From assembly GCA_963834365.1 (NCBI GenBank), contig CAWIBS010000032.1, positions 496,001 to 560,000 of the forward strand: DNA of 64,000 nucleotides, given 5' to 3'. The DNA is from CAWJAP01 sp963834365 (lineage in GTDB: Bacteria; Acidobacteriota; Vicinamibacteria; Vicinamibacterales; Vicinamibacteraceae). This document shows, piece by piece, positions 10,301 to 18,075 of this stretch. The first letter of the stretch is position 1, and each line of letters begins with the position of its first letter. A program made the translations under genes and the position numbers. A model generated the notes under the pieces. The model saw nothing but the letters and a program-made list of their open reading frames with translations, had not been told where the DNA came from and did not search any database.

Positions 10301-10608
10301 CGGTCGACGCCTGGATCAGCCGATCCGCGTTCCAGCGGCTGAATCCGCAGACGCAGGCCGGGCAGTTCGGCGACGCGGGCCGCAACATCGCGACCGGCCC
10401 CGCCTACACCAACGTCGACCTCTCCCTGGTTCGCGCGTTCCGCATGCCCCACGGGCTGAGGCTCGAGTTCAGGGCCGAATGCTTCAACCTCGCCAACCAC
10501 GCCAACTTCGGCCTCCCGGTGGCGGATCTCAACTCCGCCAACTTCGGCCGCATCCTGTCCGCGGGACCGCCACGCCTGCTGCAGTTCGGCGTCAAGGTGA
10601 TGTTCTAG
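7314..10608 (+). CDS. TonB-dependent receptor with N-terminal carboxypeptidase-regulatory-like domain (frameshift at about 7575)
   Basis: Starts at ATG 7314 inside the preceding stop codon. Signal peptide ends near SSAFAQ. Domains in order: CarboxypepD_reg-like (RGTVEGAVTDSTGSAIASAQ), plug (LPLNGRNFTQLGLLQTG, VYLVDGALN, YGGTAGATTSVVTKSGGN), then a large Oar-type beta-barrel ending in aromatic FGVKVMF as BAM substrates do. The N-terminal frame shifts at the CCC at 7574-7576; removing one C gives PIGQYRVSVAAPQF in frame. About 1,098 residues when repaired. Probably imports a large or complexed substrate across the outer membrane. Confidence 0.85.
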
Positions 10609-10684
10609 TCGGGGCCTCGGGGCGATGTGCGTCAAGAAAGAGCGCGATTCTTGTGCGCGGTCGTCATTTGCCGCCCCGCATGTC

Positions 10685-11071
10685 CTACGTCTGCGACTTC
10701 CGCTTCCGTCCTGGCGTATCGCCGTCCGCCAGCCAGGCGAGTACCGCCAGTCGTGCAAATCTCCAGTCTTTTCCAAAGCGCCGGCCCGGCAACTCGCCCT
10801 CCTCTGCCCTGGCGCGAACCGTGTCAACGGATAGTTTGAGAAACGCCGCGACCTCTTCAAGGGTGAGCACCTCGTCGGGGCGCACGTCGGCACCGCTGGT
10901 GACCTCCACCCGGCCAACGGACACCTGACGTTCGCCGGTCGTCAATCCATCCCCGAGCAGTTCACTGACGAGATGCTGCTTGGGACGACCGGTCGCCCGC
11001 GCAAGACGGTCGAGCGCGGCCGCCTGATTTCGGGGAAGGCGAACATATAACGGGGTGCGTTCAGTGGACAC
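10685..11071 (-). CDS. Ribbon-helix-helix plus excisionase-type HTH DNA-binding protein
   Basis: About 128 residues with two DNA-binding modules. Residues ~7-42 (TPLYVRLP, then ALDRLARATGRPKQHLVSELL) look like a ribbon-helix-helix. The C-terminal half (VLTLEEVAAFLKLSVDTVRARAEEGELPGRRFGKDWRF, shown here in short form: LTLEEVAAFLKLS / GELPGRRFGKDWRF) is the Xis/MerR-like HTH_17 helix-turn-helix. Start is GTG 11071 or TTG 11077. No integrase or toxin lies next to it, so it is probably an autoregulator or orphan excisionase-like factor rather than half of a toxin-antitoxin pair. Confidence 0.75.
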   Translation of the reverse strand: MSTERTPLYVRLPRNQAAALDRLARATGRPKQHLVSELLGDGLTTGERQVSVGRVEVTSGADVRPDEVLTLEEVAAFLKLSVDTVRARAEEGELPGRRFGKDWRFARLAVLAWLADGDTPGRKRKSQT

Positions 11072-11080
11072 GACCAATAC

Positions 11081-11126
11081 GATATCACATGATATCCAGT
11101 GATATCAACATGCTCGAACATGTTCG
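11081..11126 (-). promoter_or_regulatory. Phased GATATC operator and promoter of the RHH-HTH gene
   Basis: GATATC occurs at 11081, 11091 and 11101, exactly 10 bp apart (one helical turn), directly upstream of the start codon. A 12-bp perfect palindrome CGAACATGTTCG follows at 11115-11126. On the coding strand TTGATA and TATCGT can be read as -35 and -10 (18-bp spacer) overlapping the repeats, which would give an almost leaderless mRNA starting near GTG 11071. RHH proteins typically bind such 10-bp phased repeats, so autorepression is the natural reading (inference). Confidence 0.65.
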
Positions 11127-11245
11127 GGTTGTGGTGAGGTAGCCGGCCAGAGTGGCTGCCGGCCACTACGTCCCGGTCGCACGGCGTCGGGGCGAACCAT
11201 CAGCGCACGATGGGCACCGAATCGTCGCTCGTTCCCTGCGGAGTG

Positions 11246-11770
11246 TCACCGCCGCTCGATGTCGTACCAGAGTCCGACGATGCCCGTCTTCTCGTAGAGG
11301 CGCTGCTTGCTCAGCGTCAACGTCGCCCGCCCGGCCGGGGATGGCAACAGCGGAATCCCGCCGCCCAGCAAGACCGGAATCAGAGAGACGCCCACCTCGT
11401 CTACGAGCCCGGCGGCGAGCAGGCTCCGGAACAGCTCCCCACCCCCGAAGAGGGCGATGTCCTTCCCGGGCTTCGTCCGGAGGTCGGCGACGACGCGCTC
11501 CGCGTCGTCGCTGATGGTCAAGCGCGGATAGTTGGCGGGATTCAGCGTGCGCGAGAACACGATGGTCTGCGTTCCCGGCATTGCCGCCATGTCGGTGCCC
11601 ATCCGCTGCATGGCTTCGAAGGTCTTGCGCCCGATCAGGAACGTGTCGAACCGGCCCATCATCTCTGCGAAGTCGATGTCCGGGTCCATGATGATCCAGT
11701 CGTGCTCGCCGTTCGGTCCAGCGATGAAGCCGTCGAGGCTCATCGCGCCGCCGTACGCCACTTTGCGCAT
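11246..11770 (-). CDS. Dihydrofolate reductase-family protein (RibD C-terminal-like, YyaP/YwjB type)
   Basis: 174 residues, ATG at 11770 with AAAGGAG 6-7 nt upstream. Motifs: GGAMSLDGFIAGPNGEHDW, FLIGRKTFEAM, TIVFSRTLNP, ALFGGGELFRSLL, VLLGGGIPLLP. These match the NADPH-binding reductase domain shared by RibD-C and DHFR. Small stand-alone members are uncharacterised reductases and no substrate can be assigned. It is transcribed away from the TetR gene across a shared operator region, so it is the likely target of that repressor. Confidence 0.85.
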   Translation of the reverse strand: MRKVAYGGAMSLDGFIAGPNGEHDWIIMDPDIDFAEMMGRFDTFLIGRKTFEAMQRMGTDMAAMPGTQTIVFSRTLNPANYPRLTISDDAERVVADLRTKPGKDIALFGGGELFRSLLAAGLVDEVGVSLIPVLLGGGIPLLPSPAGRATLTLSKQRLYEKTGIVGLWYDIERR

Positions 11771-11785
11771 GCGGTTCTCCTTTCG

Positions 11786-11825
11786 CTAAACTGACGTTTA
11801 GCCCAGACACTAAACGTCGATTTAG
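11786..11825. promoter_or_regulatory. Two TetR-type operators between the divergent reductase and tetR genes
   Basis: CTAAACTGACGTTTAG (11786-11801) and CTAAACGTCGATTTAG (11810-11825) are two copies of a CTAAAC-N4-GTTTAG palindrome with centres 24 bp apart. They fill the 68-bp gap between the two start codons. This is the classic layout for a TetR repressor controlling itself and a divergent gene. Confidence 0.8.
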
Positions 11826-11838
11826 GGTTTGTCAACCC

Positions 11839-12501
11839 GTGCCGGAACGACGCCAGAAGGTCACCGATGACGAGGTCTTCGCGGCCACTCAGCGCGCGAT
11901 GACCCAGCGCGGTCCCCACGAGCTGACGCTCGCGCACATCGCCGCCGAAGCTGGCGTGTCGCCCGGCCGTCTCGTGCAGCGGTTCGGCAGCAAGCGCGCA
12001 CTGCTCCTCGCCCTGGCCGACCGCTTCGCTGGGAGCGCGGGTTCCATCTTCGACGGCCTGCGGGCAGCCCACCGGCGACCGCTCGCGGCGCTCCGGGCGT
12101 ATGCCGCGTGCATGGCCGACCTCGCGGCTACACCCGAGGCGCTGTCGCGCAATCTCGCCTATCTGCAGATCGATCTGACCGATCCTGAGTTTCGCGAACG
12201 CCTGCTGGCGAACGCGCGGGCGACGCGACTCGAGATCGAGTCGCTTCTGCGATCGGCCGTTGCCGAGGGCGCCCTGCGGCGGAGCGCCGATCCTGCCGGG
12301 CTCGCCCGTACCATCGAGGCGGTGATCAGCGGGTCGCTGATGTCGTGGGCGTGTTACCGGGAGGGTCCGGCGGCGGCGTGGATTGGCCGCCATCTCGATG
12401 CCGTCCTGCGGCCACATCTGTTGACGGGACGTCGATCACGGGGGCCTTCATCCGCTCGGCTCGGCCAACGCAAGAGAAATGCCGGGTCTGGAGACGAGTA
12501 A
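11839..12501 (+). CDS. TetR/AcrR-family transcriptional regulator
   Basis: 220 residues from GTG 11839. The N-terminal HTH (GPHELTLAHIAAEAGVSPGRLVQRFGSKRALL, in parts LTLAHIAAEAGVS and GRLVQRFGSK) is standard TetR. The C-terminal ligand domain (AYAACMADLAATPEALSRNL, VISGSLMSWACYREG) resembles TetR_C-type sensors. It probably represses itself and the divergent reductase through the two CTAAAC palindromes and is released by a small molecule. The ligand is unknown. The extra C-terminal tail (RSRGPSSARLGQRKRN) is low complexity and may be a slightly overrun end. Confidence 0.85.
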   Translation: MPERRQKVTDDEVFAATQRAMTQRGPHELTLAHIAAEAGVSPGRLVQRFGSKRALLLALADRFAGSAGSIFDGLRAAHRRPLAALRAYAACMADLAATPEALSRNLAYLQIDLTDPEFRERLLANARATRLEIESLLRSAVAEGALRRSADPAGLARTIEAVISGSLMSWACYREGPAAAWIGRHLDAVLRPHLLTGRRSRGPSSARLGQRKRNAGSGDE

Positions 12502-12694
12502 AGCCGAATGGCGACCACTCTGAATCCGGAGATTGCTCGCCTTCGGCATCAGTGCCGTTTGGCGCTATGCTGCGAGCTTCGCAAGGTCGGCTGCGATAGG
12601 CAGGTCGGTCTACCATCAGTCAGGCCCGCAGGAAATCGTGCCGATCTTCTTCCAGAAAGCTCGCGAGTAGCATGCGTGCTCGTTCAGACCATCG

Positions 12695-13264
12695 ATGACG
12701 GACGCGCTGGTACTTCGACTGCCGGGGGAAGACGAGGAACAGGAATTCCTGCGCGCCCACCGGGCCACAACGTGGGAAGTCCCGGATTTTCTGCACTATT
12801 ACGAGGAGGGGATGCCTTTCGCCCGCTATCTCGAGGTGCTTTCAGAACGAGCGCGAGGTGAGAATCTTCCGCCGAATCACGTTCCGTCGACGTTCCTGTT
12901 TGCGTTCGAGGCTTCGAGAATTGTCGGGCGAGTGTCGATCCGGCATGAGCTGAACGCGTTTCTGCTCCGCGCTGGGGGGCACATCGGCTATGTCGTGGTC
13001 CCGGAGTTCCGCCGACGGGGCTATGCGACTGCCATGCTTCGTCGGTCCCTTCAGGTCGCGCACGACAAGCTTGGCATTGGCCGTGTGCTGCTGACGTGCG
13101 ACGACGACAACATGGGTTCGATCAGAACGATTGAGAAGAACGGCGGAGTGTTGGAGAACATCATCAACGGCCCGGATCTGGTCAAGCCCAGACGACGGTA
13201 CTGGATCGAGGCTCGTACGAGCGCCGACACCGAACAAAGAAAGGAAAGCGATTGCGTACGGTAG
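12695..13264 (+). CDS. GNAT-family N-acetyltransferase
   Basis: 189 residues. The acetyl-CoA-binding segment is clear: GGHIGYVVVPEFRRRGYATAML followed by RRSLQVAHDKLGI, split here as IGYVVVPEFRRRGYATAML. VLLTCDDDNMGSIRTIEKNGGVLEN is the usual beta5/N-G-x-L end. Closest in style to predicted acetyltransferases of the COG3981 type. The stop overlaps the start of the next gene by 13 bp, so the two are probably co-transcribed. Target unknown. Confidence 0.85.
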   Translation: MTDALVLRLPGEDEEQEFLRAHRATTWEVPDFLHYYEEGMPFARYLEVLSERARGENLPPNHVPSTFLFAFEASRIVGRVSIRHELNAFLLRAGGHIGYVVVPEFRRRGYATAMLRRSLQVAHDKLGIGRVLLTCDDDNMGSIRTIEKNGGVLENIINGPDLVKPRRRYWIEARTSADTEQRKESDCVR

Positions 13265-14722
13265 CCCTGGTCCTTATCGCATCGTGCTGGCTGACCGCTT
13301 GCGCGAGCGATCCGGAGTCCTTCGACGTCGTATTGAAGTCCGGCCGGGTCATCGACCCTGAGTCGAACCTGGACGGTGTGCGCGACGTGGGGATTCGTGG
13401 TGAAACGATCGCGCGGATATCCACCGAACCCCTGAACGGCAACCGGATCATCGACGCGCGCGGGCTGGTCGTCGCCCCTGGCTTCATCGATCTGCACCAC
13501 CATGGGCAAAGTCAGGATGCGTATCGCCTCATGGCGCTGGACGGCGTCACGACGGCGTTGGAGCTCGAAGTTGGAGTCCCTGATGTCCGGCGTTTCATCG
13601 ATGCGCGGCGCGGGCGCAGTCCCATCCACTTCGGCGCCAGCGCCTCGTACCTGGCCGCACGTCTCCTCGCCTGGGATGCGCCGCTGCCTGTCAGCATCCT
13701 CGGGCCAGAGGCCGGAATCATTCCGCAATCCGGTTCCGCCACCAATGAACCGGCCTCTCCCGAGCGCCTTGATCGGATTCTCGCGACACTTCGACGCCAG
13801 CTCGAAGCGGGCGCGCTGGGTGTCGGCATCGGCCTCGAGTACGCGCCCGGTGCGACGCGACCACGAGGTGATCGAAGTCGCCAGGCTCGCGGCGGCGCAT
13901 GGAAAGCCGGTGTTCATCCATGTTCGCAGCAGTGGCCGCATCGAGCCGGGTTCGGGCGTCGAGGCCGTGACGGAGGTCATCGGCGCGGCAGCGATCAGCG
14001 GGGCAGCGTTTCACATCGTGCACCTCAACAGCACGTGTATGAGTGACTCGCCGCTGTGCCTGTCGATGATCGCGGGCGCGCGGGACCGAGGCCTGGACGT
14101 CACGACCGAAGCGTACCCGTACACCGCGGGCATGACGCTGATCAACTCGGCGCTCTTCAATCCGGGCTGGCGGGAACGACGGGGTCTCGACTACAGCGAT
14201 CTCGAGCTGCCCGAATCCGGGGAGCGTCTCACCCGCGAGCGATTCGAAGCGCTTCACGCGGCGCCAGAGCCTCGATTGATCCTGATTCACACGAATCCGG
14301 ACGCGGTGGTGGATGCGGTCATTGCGGCGCCCCTTGTTGCCATCGCGAGCGACGGCGTCATGAGTCACCCGCGCGGCGTCGGCACGCATGCGCGAGTGCT
14401 GGCACGGTATGTGCGCGACCAGAAGACCATCACCCTGAATGACGCGATTCGAAAGATGTCGTTGATCCCAGCGCAGCGCCTCGAGAAGGCAACCGCTGAC
14501 GGGAAACGGATCGGGAGGCTCCAGCAAGGCGCCCGGGCCGATATCGTCCTGTTCGACCCTCAGGCGATCCAGGACCGCGCAAGCTTCCGAGCCCCCACCG
14601 AGGCCAGTGAGGGTGTGCGATTTCTCGTCGTGGCGGGCACGCTCGTGGTCGATGAGGGTCGGATCGTCGAAGGGGTCGGCCCGGGCCAGGCGCTGGGGGG
14701 AAACGGCGGTTCCTCACAGTAG
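13252..14722 (+). CDS. Amidohydrolase-family lipoprotein, N-acyl-D-amino-acid deacylase-like (frameshift at about 13861)
   Basis: Begins with a lipoprotein signal (lipobox LTAC). The amidohydrolase core shows VVAPGFIDLHHHGQ with the HxH metal pair, DGVTTALELE, AGALGVGIGLEYAPGA, HVRSSG, IVHLNST and IASDGVMSHPRGVGTHARVL with the catalytic Asp. This order matches D-aminoacylase relatives. The frame shifts once near the CC at 13861-13862; dropping one C gives YAPGATRHEVIEVARLA in frame. About 490 residues. It would act on an acylated amino acid or peptide at the envelope. Confidence 0.78.
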
Positions 14723-14815
14723 GATTGCTGCAAGCGTTACAGCGGTCGCCTGGCCGACGTGACGAAGGCTACGGACGGCGCCGCGGAACATGATGGGCGT
14801 GCACGCCGGGTGACG

Positions 14816-15250
14816 TCAGTTCGGCTTGTTGAGAGTTCGCCGCTCACGGAAGCGCCGCATCTCCTCGACGACCCTCATGTGCTCGAGAGTCGCGGCGAGC
14901 GTTTCACTGGTGGCACGCACGGCCTCCACGGCCGCGTCGCGGGCCTGCTCAGCAGCCATTCGTGCGCCTTCGGCCGCAGCCCGGGCTGTCTCCGTTCCTT
15001 TGCGCAGCTCCTCCTGCTCCTTGCGGAGCTCCTCGAGCGCCTCGCGACGGCGCTCACCGACGTCCCGTTCGTCCTCTGCGAGTCGCCGGCATCGTTCGGC
15101 TACCAGGCGTGCAGATTCGGCGGCAAGACGATGTTCTTCGGTGGTGCAGCGCTTCAGTTCGGCGCTCTGACGTTCGGTCTCGGCGACCTCGCGTGCGCGC
15201 TCGCCTTCAAGGCGCGGGTGCTCTGCTCGGGTGGTGTTGACGTCCTGCAT
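14816..15250 (-). CDS. Coiled-coil protein, paralogue A of a three-member family
   Basis: 144 residues, almost entirely charged helix: AAESARLVAERCRRLAEDE, RREALEELRKEQEELRKG, TARAAAEGARMAAEQARDA, then TLEHMRVVEEMRR. No signal peptide or membrane segment. It aligns end to end with the proteins at 17454-17864 and 21362-21772. The Ala/Glu/Arg 11-residue rhythm is reminiscent of LEA-type hydrophilins, but that is only a resemblance. It is the last gene of a minus-strand cluster that may start at the site at 17030. I do not recognise the family. Confidence 0.75.
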   Translation of the reverse strand: MQDVNTTRAEHPRLEGERAREVAETERQSAELKRCTTEEHRLAAESARLVAERCRRLAEDERDVGERRREALEELRKEQEELRKGTETARAAAEGARMAAEQARDAAVEAVRATSETLAATLEHMRVVEEMRRFRERRTLNKPN

Positions 15251-15288
15251 GGATGACGCTCGTTGCCGCGACACTCCCACGCTCACGA

Positions 15289-15592
15289 CTACCGACTCGA
15301 CACTGGCGCCGTCTCGTGCGTGCCCCCCACGACGGGCACCATTGGCTTCCGCTCGGACGTCAGGTCGCCCGGCCTGGTCGTCAGCCAGGCGCCGGTCCAA
15401 TAAGACCGACGTTCGGCCCACGACAATCGAGGGCGACCACGATGGCTCGACACGGTCATCGTGTTGCCTTTCGTCCACCAATACAAGTGGCGCGCCACGA
15501 TGAAGACCAGACTTGCCCAGCGCAAGAGCAATCCACAGAGGTACCAGCAGCACGAGGAGCGCGAACACTACGATGTCTTTGATGAACGTCAC
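15289..15592 (-). CDS. Small membrane protein (probable frameshift near 15530)
   Basis: From GTG 15592 (GGTGAGG upstream) the frame encodes TFIKDIVVFALLVLLVPLWI. One base after this, a second frame continues LLRWASLVFIVARHLYWWTK and runs to a stop at 15289. Removing one base near 15530 joins them into a two-helix membrane protein of about 100 residues with a basic tail, the same +1 type of shift seen elsewhere. No recognisable family. It lies 38 bp upstream of coiled-coil gene A on the same strand. Confidence 0.4.
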
Positions 15593-15612
15593 GAGACTCA
15601 CCTCACCCCGAC

Positions 15613-16006
15613 TCATCCGGTTTCCTTGTGGAGCAGTCGCAGCGTCGGCGAAGAACGAGGCGAAGCCGTCACGCTGCACGCTTGCTCGCGCGTTCTGGAC
15701 GGGCAATTGGGCCGCGACACGAGGCGCGCTCGACGCAATGGCCCACCCACAGGTGGAGCGGCCACACTCGCCGCAGCGCAGGAACAACCGATTTGGCTCA
15801 CGGGCGAACCCGTCGTCATGGCCGAAGAGCGAGGCAATGCATCCGAACCGCTGCGAGGCCGACCGCGAGATGGCGAAGCTGTCGCGCCCGCAGAATGGAC
15901 GACCCGTCAGGATCGATGCGGAGCGCCGTGCCCACGTTTCTGGCCAGGCCCCGTCGGTCGGCATCTCCGTGAAATCACGCCATGCGTTCATCGCCGCCAC
16001 CACCAT
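15613..16006 (-). CDS. Hypothetical Cys-containing protein, C-terminus uncertain
   Basis: ATG at 16006 lies 7 bp after the upstream gene's stop. The start (MNAWRDFTEMPTDGAWPETW) and a possible zinc knuckle (FLRCGECGRSTCGW) look protein-like, but the frame has no stop before the next gene. A +1 shift would end it at 15613. I cannot assign a function; it may also be a chance ORF in GC-rich DNA. Confidence 0.35.
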
Positions 16007-16013
16007 CCCGACA

Positions 16014-16904
16014 CTACGGACGAAACGTCCCCTTGTTCGTCTGTCGCGCGTTGACTTCCTTCACGCGTGCCTCCTCGTTCTGCGCACGCTCGCGATCTCT
16101 CTCCCGCTGAGGAGCCTCGTAAAGGTCGAGCCGGAGCGCGTCCTTGATGGCCCGACGGGCCAGGCCGTCCAACCGCCGCTCGGTCATGACGAGACCGAAG
16201 GAGTAGAGCGAGGCCGGACGGAAGAGCGTGTGCGCGAAGCGTGCATCGTCCCAGTTCGCAAGAATCTCGTCGCTGAGGTGGGACCCCTTCGAGATCGAGG
16301 CTAGGATCGCCATGCGAGGCCGGGTCGCAGGACCATACTGCGGGGCCAGCGCCTCCAGGATGTCATCGGTCGTGAGCCCTCTCGTGCGCCAGCGGTCGTA
16401 ATCGATCAGCATGCGACAGAGCTCGCCCTCGTAGAACGTGAAGAGGACTTCCCGCACGGCTTCGTCGTCTGAAAGTTTGGCCACCGGACGCGGCGGGTGC
16501 CACGCCAGCTCCTGAATCAGCGCAGGGCGCTGATGGATCACCTGCACTTCAGGCGTGGGGCCGACCTCGTGTGTCACGGCCGCGAGCGTCATGCCCAGGC
16601 GAAACTGCCGATACCGGGAGAGATCCGGCGTTTGAGCAGAGACCGGCGCGACCGCGATGGCGACCCACGCGATGCAGATTGCCACGTGGCGAGCGAGCTT
16701 CATGGCGTCCCTCTTCCACAGCACGATCATCCAAGCGGCGCTGCCGGTGAGGGCGCACGCAACGGCCCAGAGCATGACGAATTGAGGCACGACCACGGGG
16801 ACCGCAGTGGTTCCCGCGACGAGGTTGGATTCGGGGCAGGCTCGCGATGCCGCCACGCCGAGCATCAACCCGATCGCCAGCCCTGCCGACCTCTTCATGC
16901 TCAT
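16014..16904 (-). CDS. Conserved hypothetical exported/membrane protein
   Basis: From ATG 16904 (GAGG 5 nt upstream) the protein has 296 residues with hydrophobic segments at the start and around FVMLWAVACALTGSAAWMIV, then a signal-like stretch ending VSAQ. An alternative start at 16703 (GAGGGA upstream) would give a 229-residue secreted protein. The mature part carries SRYRQFRLGMTLAAVTHEVG and HQRPALIQELAWHP, words I associate with an uncharacterised secreted family in acidobacteria. A Crp/Fnr-type site with a minus-strand TAAGGT hexamer lies 126 bp upstream. Function unknown. Confidence 0.7.
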   Translation of the reverse strand: MSMKRSAGLAIGLMLGVAASRACPESNLVAGTTAVPVVVPQFVMLWAVACALTGSAAWMIVLWKRDAMKLARHVAICIAWVAIAVAPVSAQTPDLSRYRQFRLGMTLAAVTHEVGPTPEVQVIHQRPALIQELAWHPPRPVAKLSDDEAVREVLFTFYEGELCRMLIDYDRWRTRGLTTDDILEALAPQYGPATRPRMAILASISKGSHLSDEILANWDDARFAHTLFRPASLYSFGLVMTERRLDGLARRAIKDALRLDLYEAPQRERDRERAQNEEARVKEVNARQTNKGTFRP

Positions 16905-17002
16905 TTCAACCTCGTCTGCGTGAGCAGCACCGAGCGAGAACGCTGCACACGCGGACTCCGTGCGATGCCGACGGCGCACCACTGATGGATGTCCCAAGAC
17001 AA

Positions 17003-17073
17003 ACCTTAGACTTGTGTGGGTGTGGCCGTCTGTTCACTTGGAGACAGTGCCCGGCGCGCTGATTCAGTATCGT
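17003..17073. promoter_or_regulatory. Bidirectional Crp/Fnr-type promoter S1
   Basis: Site CTGTTCACTTGGAGACAG at 17030-17047. Rightward, TATCGT (17068-17073) begins exactly 20 bp after the site. Leftward, TAAGGT (coding strand, 17008-17003) begins 21 bp away. Both match a class II CRP/FNR promoter with the site centred near -41.5. Targets: ORF 17135 to the right, the 16904-14816 cluster to the left. Confidence 0.65.
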
Positions 17074-17134
17074 GGTCCGTGGATGATCAGCACCCTCGCC
17101 GGACGAGATCCCGGCGCTGAACCACGGAGGAGCC

Positions 17135-17338
17135 ATGCGCGGAAACCCTGAAACGGAGCGACTGGAGACCGATCGTGCCGTCGACCGCCGAGGCAGCGAT
17201 GGGTCACAGGCAGATGGGGCTTGTCGCCCCTCCGACCAGACGTTCGCGCCGCCGAGCGAAGTGCCCGAGGAGGCCGCTCTGGCCCTTGCCGTCGGCGCGA
17301 TGGTGGATGAAGGCGCGCCGGCTGGAACCGCCCCCTGA
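17135..17338 (+). CDS. Small acidic hypothetical protein
   Basis: 67 residues, hydrophilic, ending PPSEVPEEAALALAVGAMVDEG. Support comes from context: a strong GGAGGA 5-6 nt before the ATG and the S1 promoter hexamer 62 bp upstream. No family recognised. Confidence 0.5.
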   Translation: MRGNPETERLETDRAVDRRGSDGSQADGACRPSDQTFAPPSEVPEEAALALAVGAMVDEGAPAGTAP

Positions 17339-17453
17339 ATTCGGCGGGCTCGCGCGCAACGAGTGACGCACCGCCTCGGACCTCGGAGTCGCGACAGCCA
17401 TGGCCGCATGACTCGACCGCCGCTCCAGGCCTCCCCTATTGCGAAGCGCCTCC

Positions 17454-17864
17454 CTAGTCCGGCTCCCTGAGCGCTTGATAATCGCGCAATTGGGGCATGC
17501 CATCGACGACGCTGCTGTGTTCGACGCTGGCGTCACGAGCGTCAGTGCTGGCGCGCATTGCCGCCACTGTCGCGTCGCGGGCATGTTCGGCAGTGAGCCG
17601 GGCCGTCTGCATGGAGTTGCGCAAGTCCTCCCGGTCGTGCCGGATCTGTTCGAGCGCCTCGCCACGCTGCTCGCGCTCGTCGCGGGCTTCCTCGGCGCAT
17701 CGTCGGAGCTGTTCGGCTTCATGCCGCGCAGATTCGGCTGCGACGCGATGTTCGTCCGTGGTGCTGGGCTGCTGTTCGTCGTTCTCACGCCGGGCTGTCG
17801 TTGTCTCGCCGATGCGGTCGGCTTCCAGGCGCGTGTGCTCGGCTGCGCTGTTGTCGCTCACCAT
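17454..17864 (-). CDS. Coiled-coil protein, paralogue B
   Basis: 136 residues, same length as paralogue C. Conserved blocks AAESARHEAEQLRRCAEEARD, REQRGEALEQIRHDREDLR and TARLTAEHARDATVAAMRAS (shown in parts of under 20) align with A and C, but the C-terminal TLEHMxVVEEM signature is degraded to SVEHSSVVDGM. Start chosen at ATG 17864. A weak palindrome CTGTTCCAAAGTGCACAT lies at 17974-17991, but its hexamer (CATGCT) does not fit TANNNT, so regulation is uncertain. Function unknown. Confidence 0.7.
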   Translation of the reverse strand: MVSDNSAAEHTRLEADRIGETTTARRENDEQQPSTTDEHRVAAESARHEAEQLRRCAEEARDEREQRGEALEQIRHDREDLRNSMQTARLTAEHARDATVAAMRASTDARDASVEHSSVVDGMPQLRDYQALREPD

Positions 17865-18075
17865 GACTGACGCTCGCTGCCGCGGGACCACGTGTCGCGG
17901 GAGACATCCCCCACCGATCTGTTGACGAGGATCGTGCGGCGCCCTCCAGCATGCGGGTCCGCGCCGAACGAAGCTGTTCCAAAGTGCACATGGTCGACGG
18001 TCCGGGTCAGCGATTGTGGGGCTCTTGAAATGCGCGCCTCGTCGCACGCCGGCATTCGCGGATCGAGAATCGCGG

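Noticed and set aside
7675..10917. 1,080-codon ORF on the minus strand opposite the TonB receptor
   Set aside because: Antisense shadow of a GC-rich gene: Arg/Gly/Val-rich, no domain, while the plus strand has a clear TonB receptor.
10685..11071. Antitoxin of a toxin-antitoxin pair
   Set aside because: RHH domain fits, but no toxin ORF lies next to it on either side.
17974..17991. CTGTTCCAAAGTGCACAT upstream of coiled-coil gene B as a tenth Crp/Fnr site
   Set aside because: Right arm is poor and the hexamer at the right distance is CATGCT, not TANNNT. Not counted.
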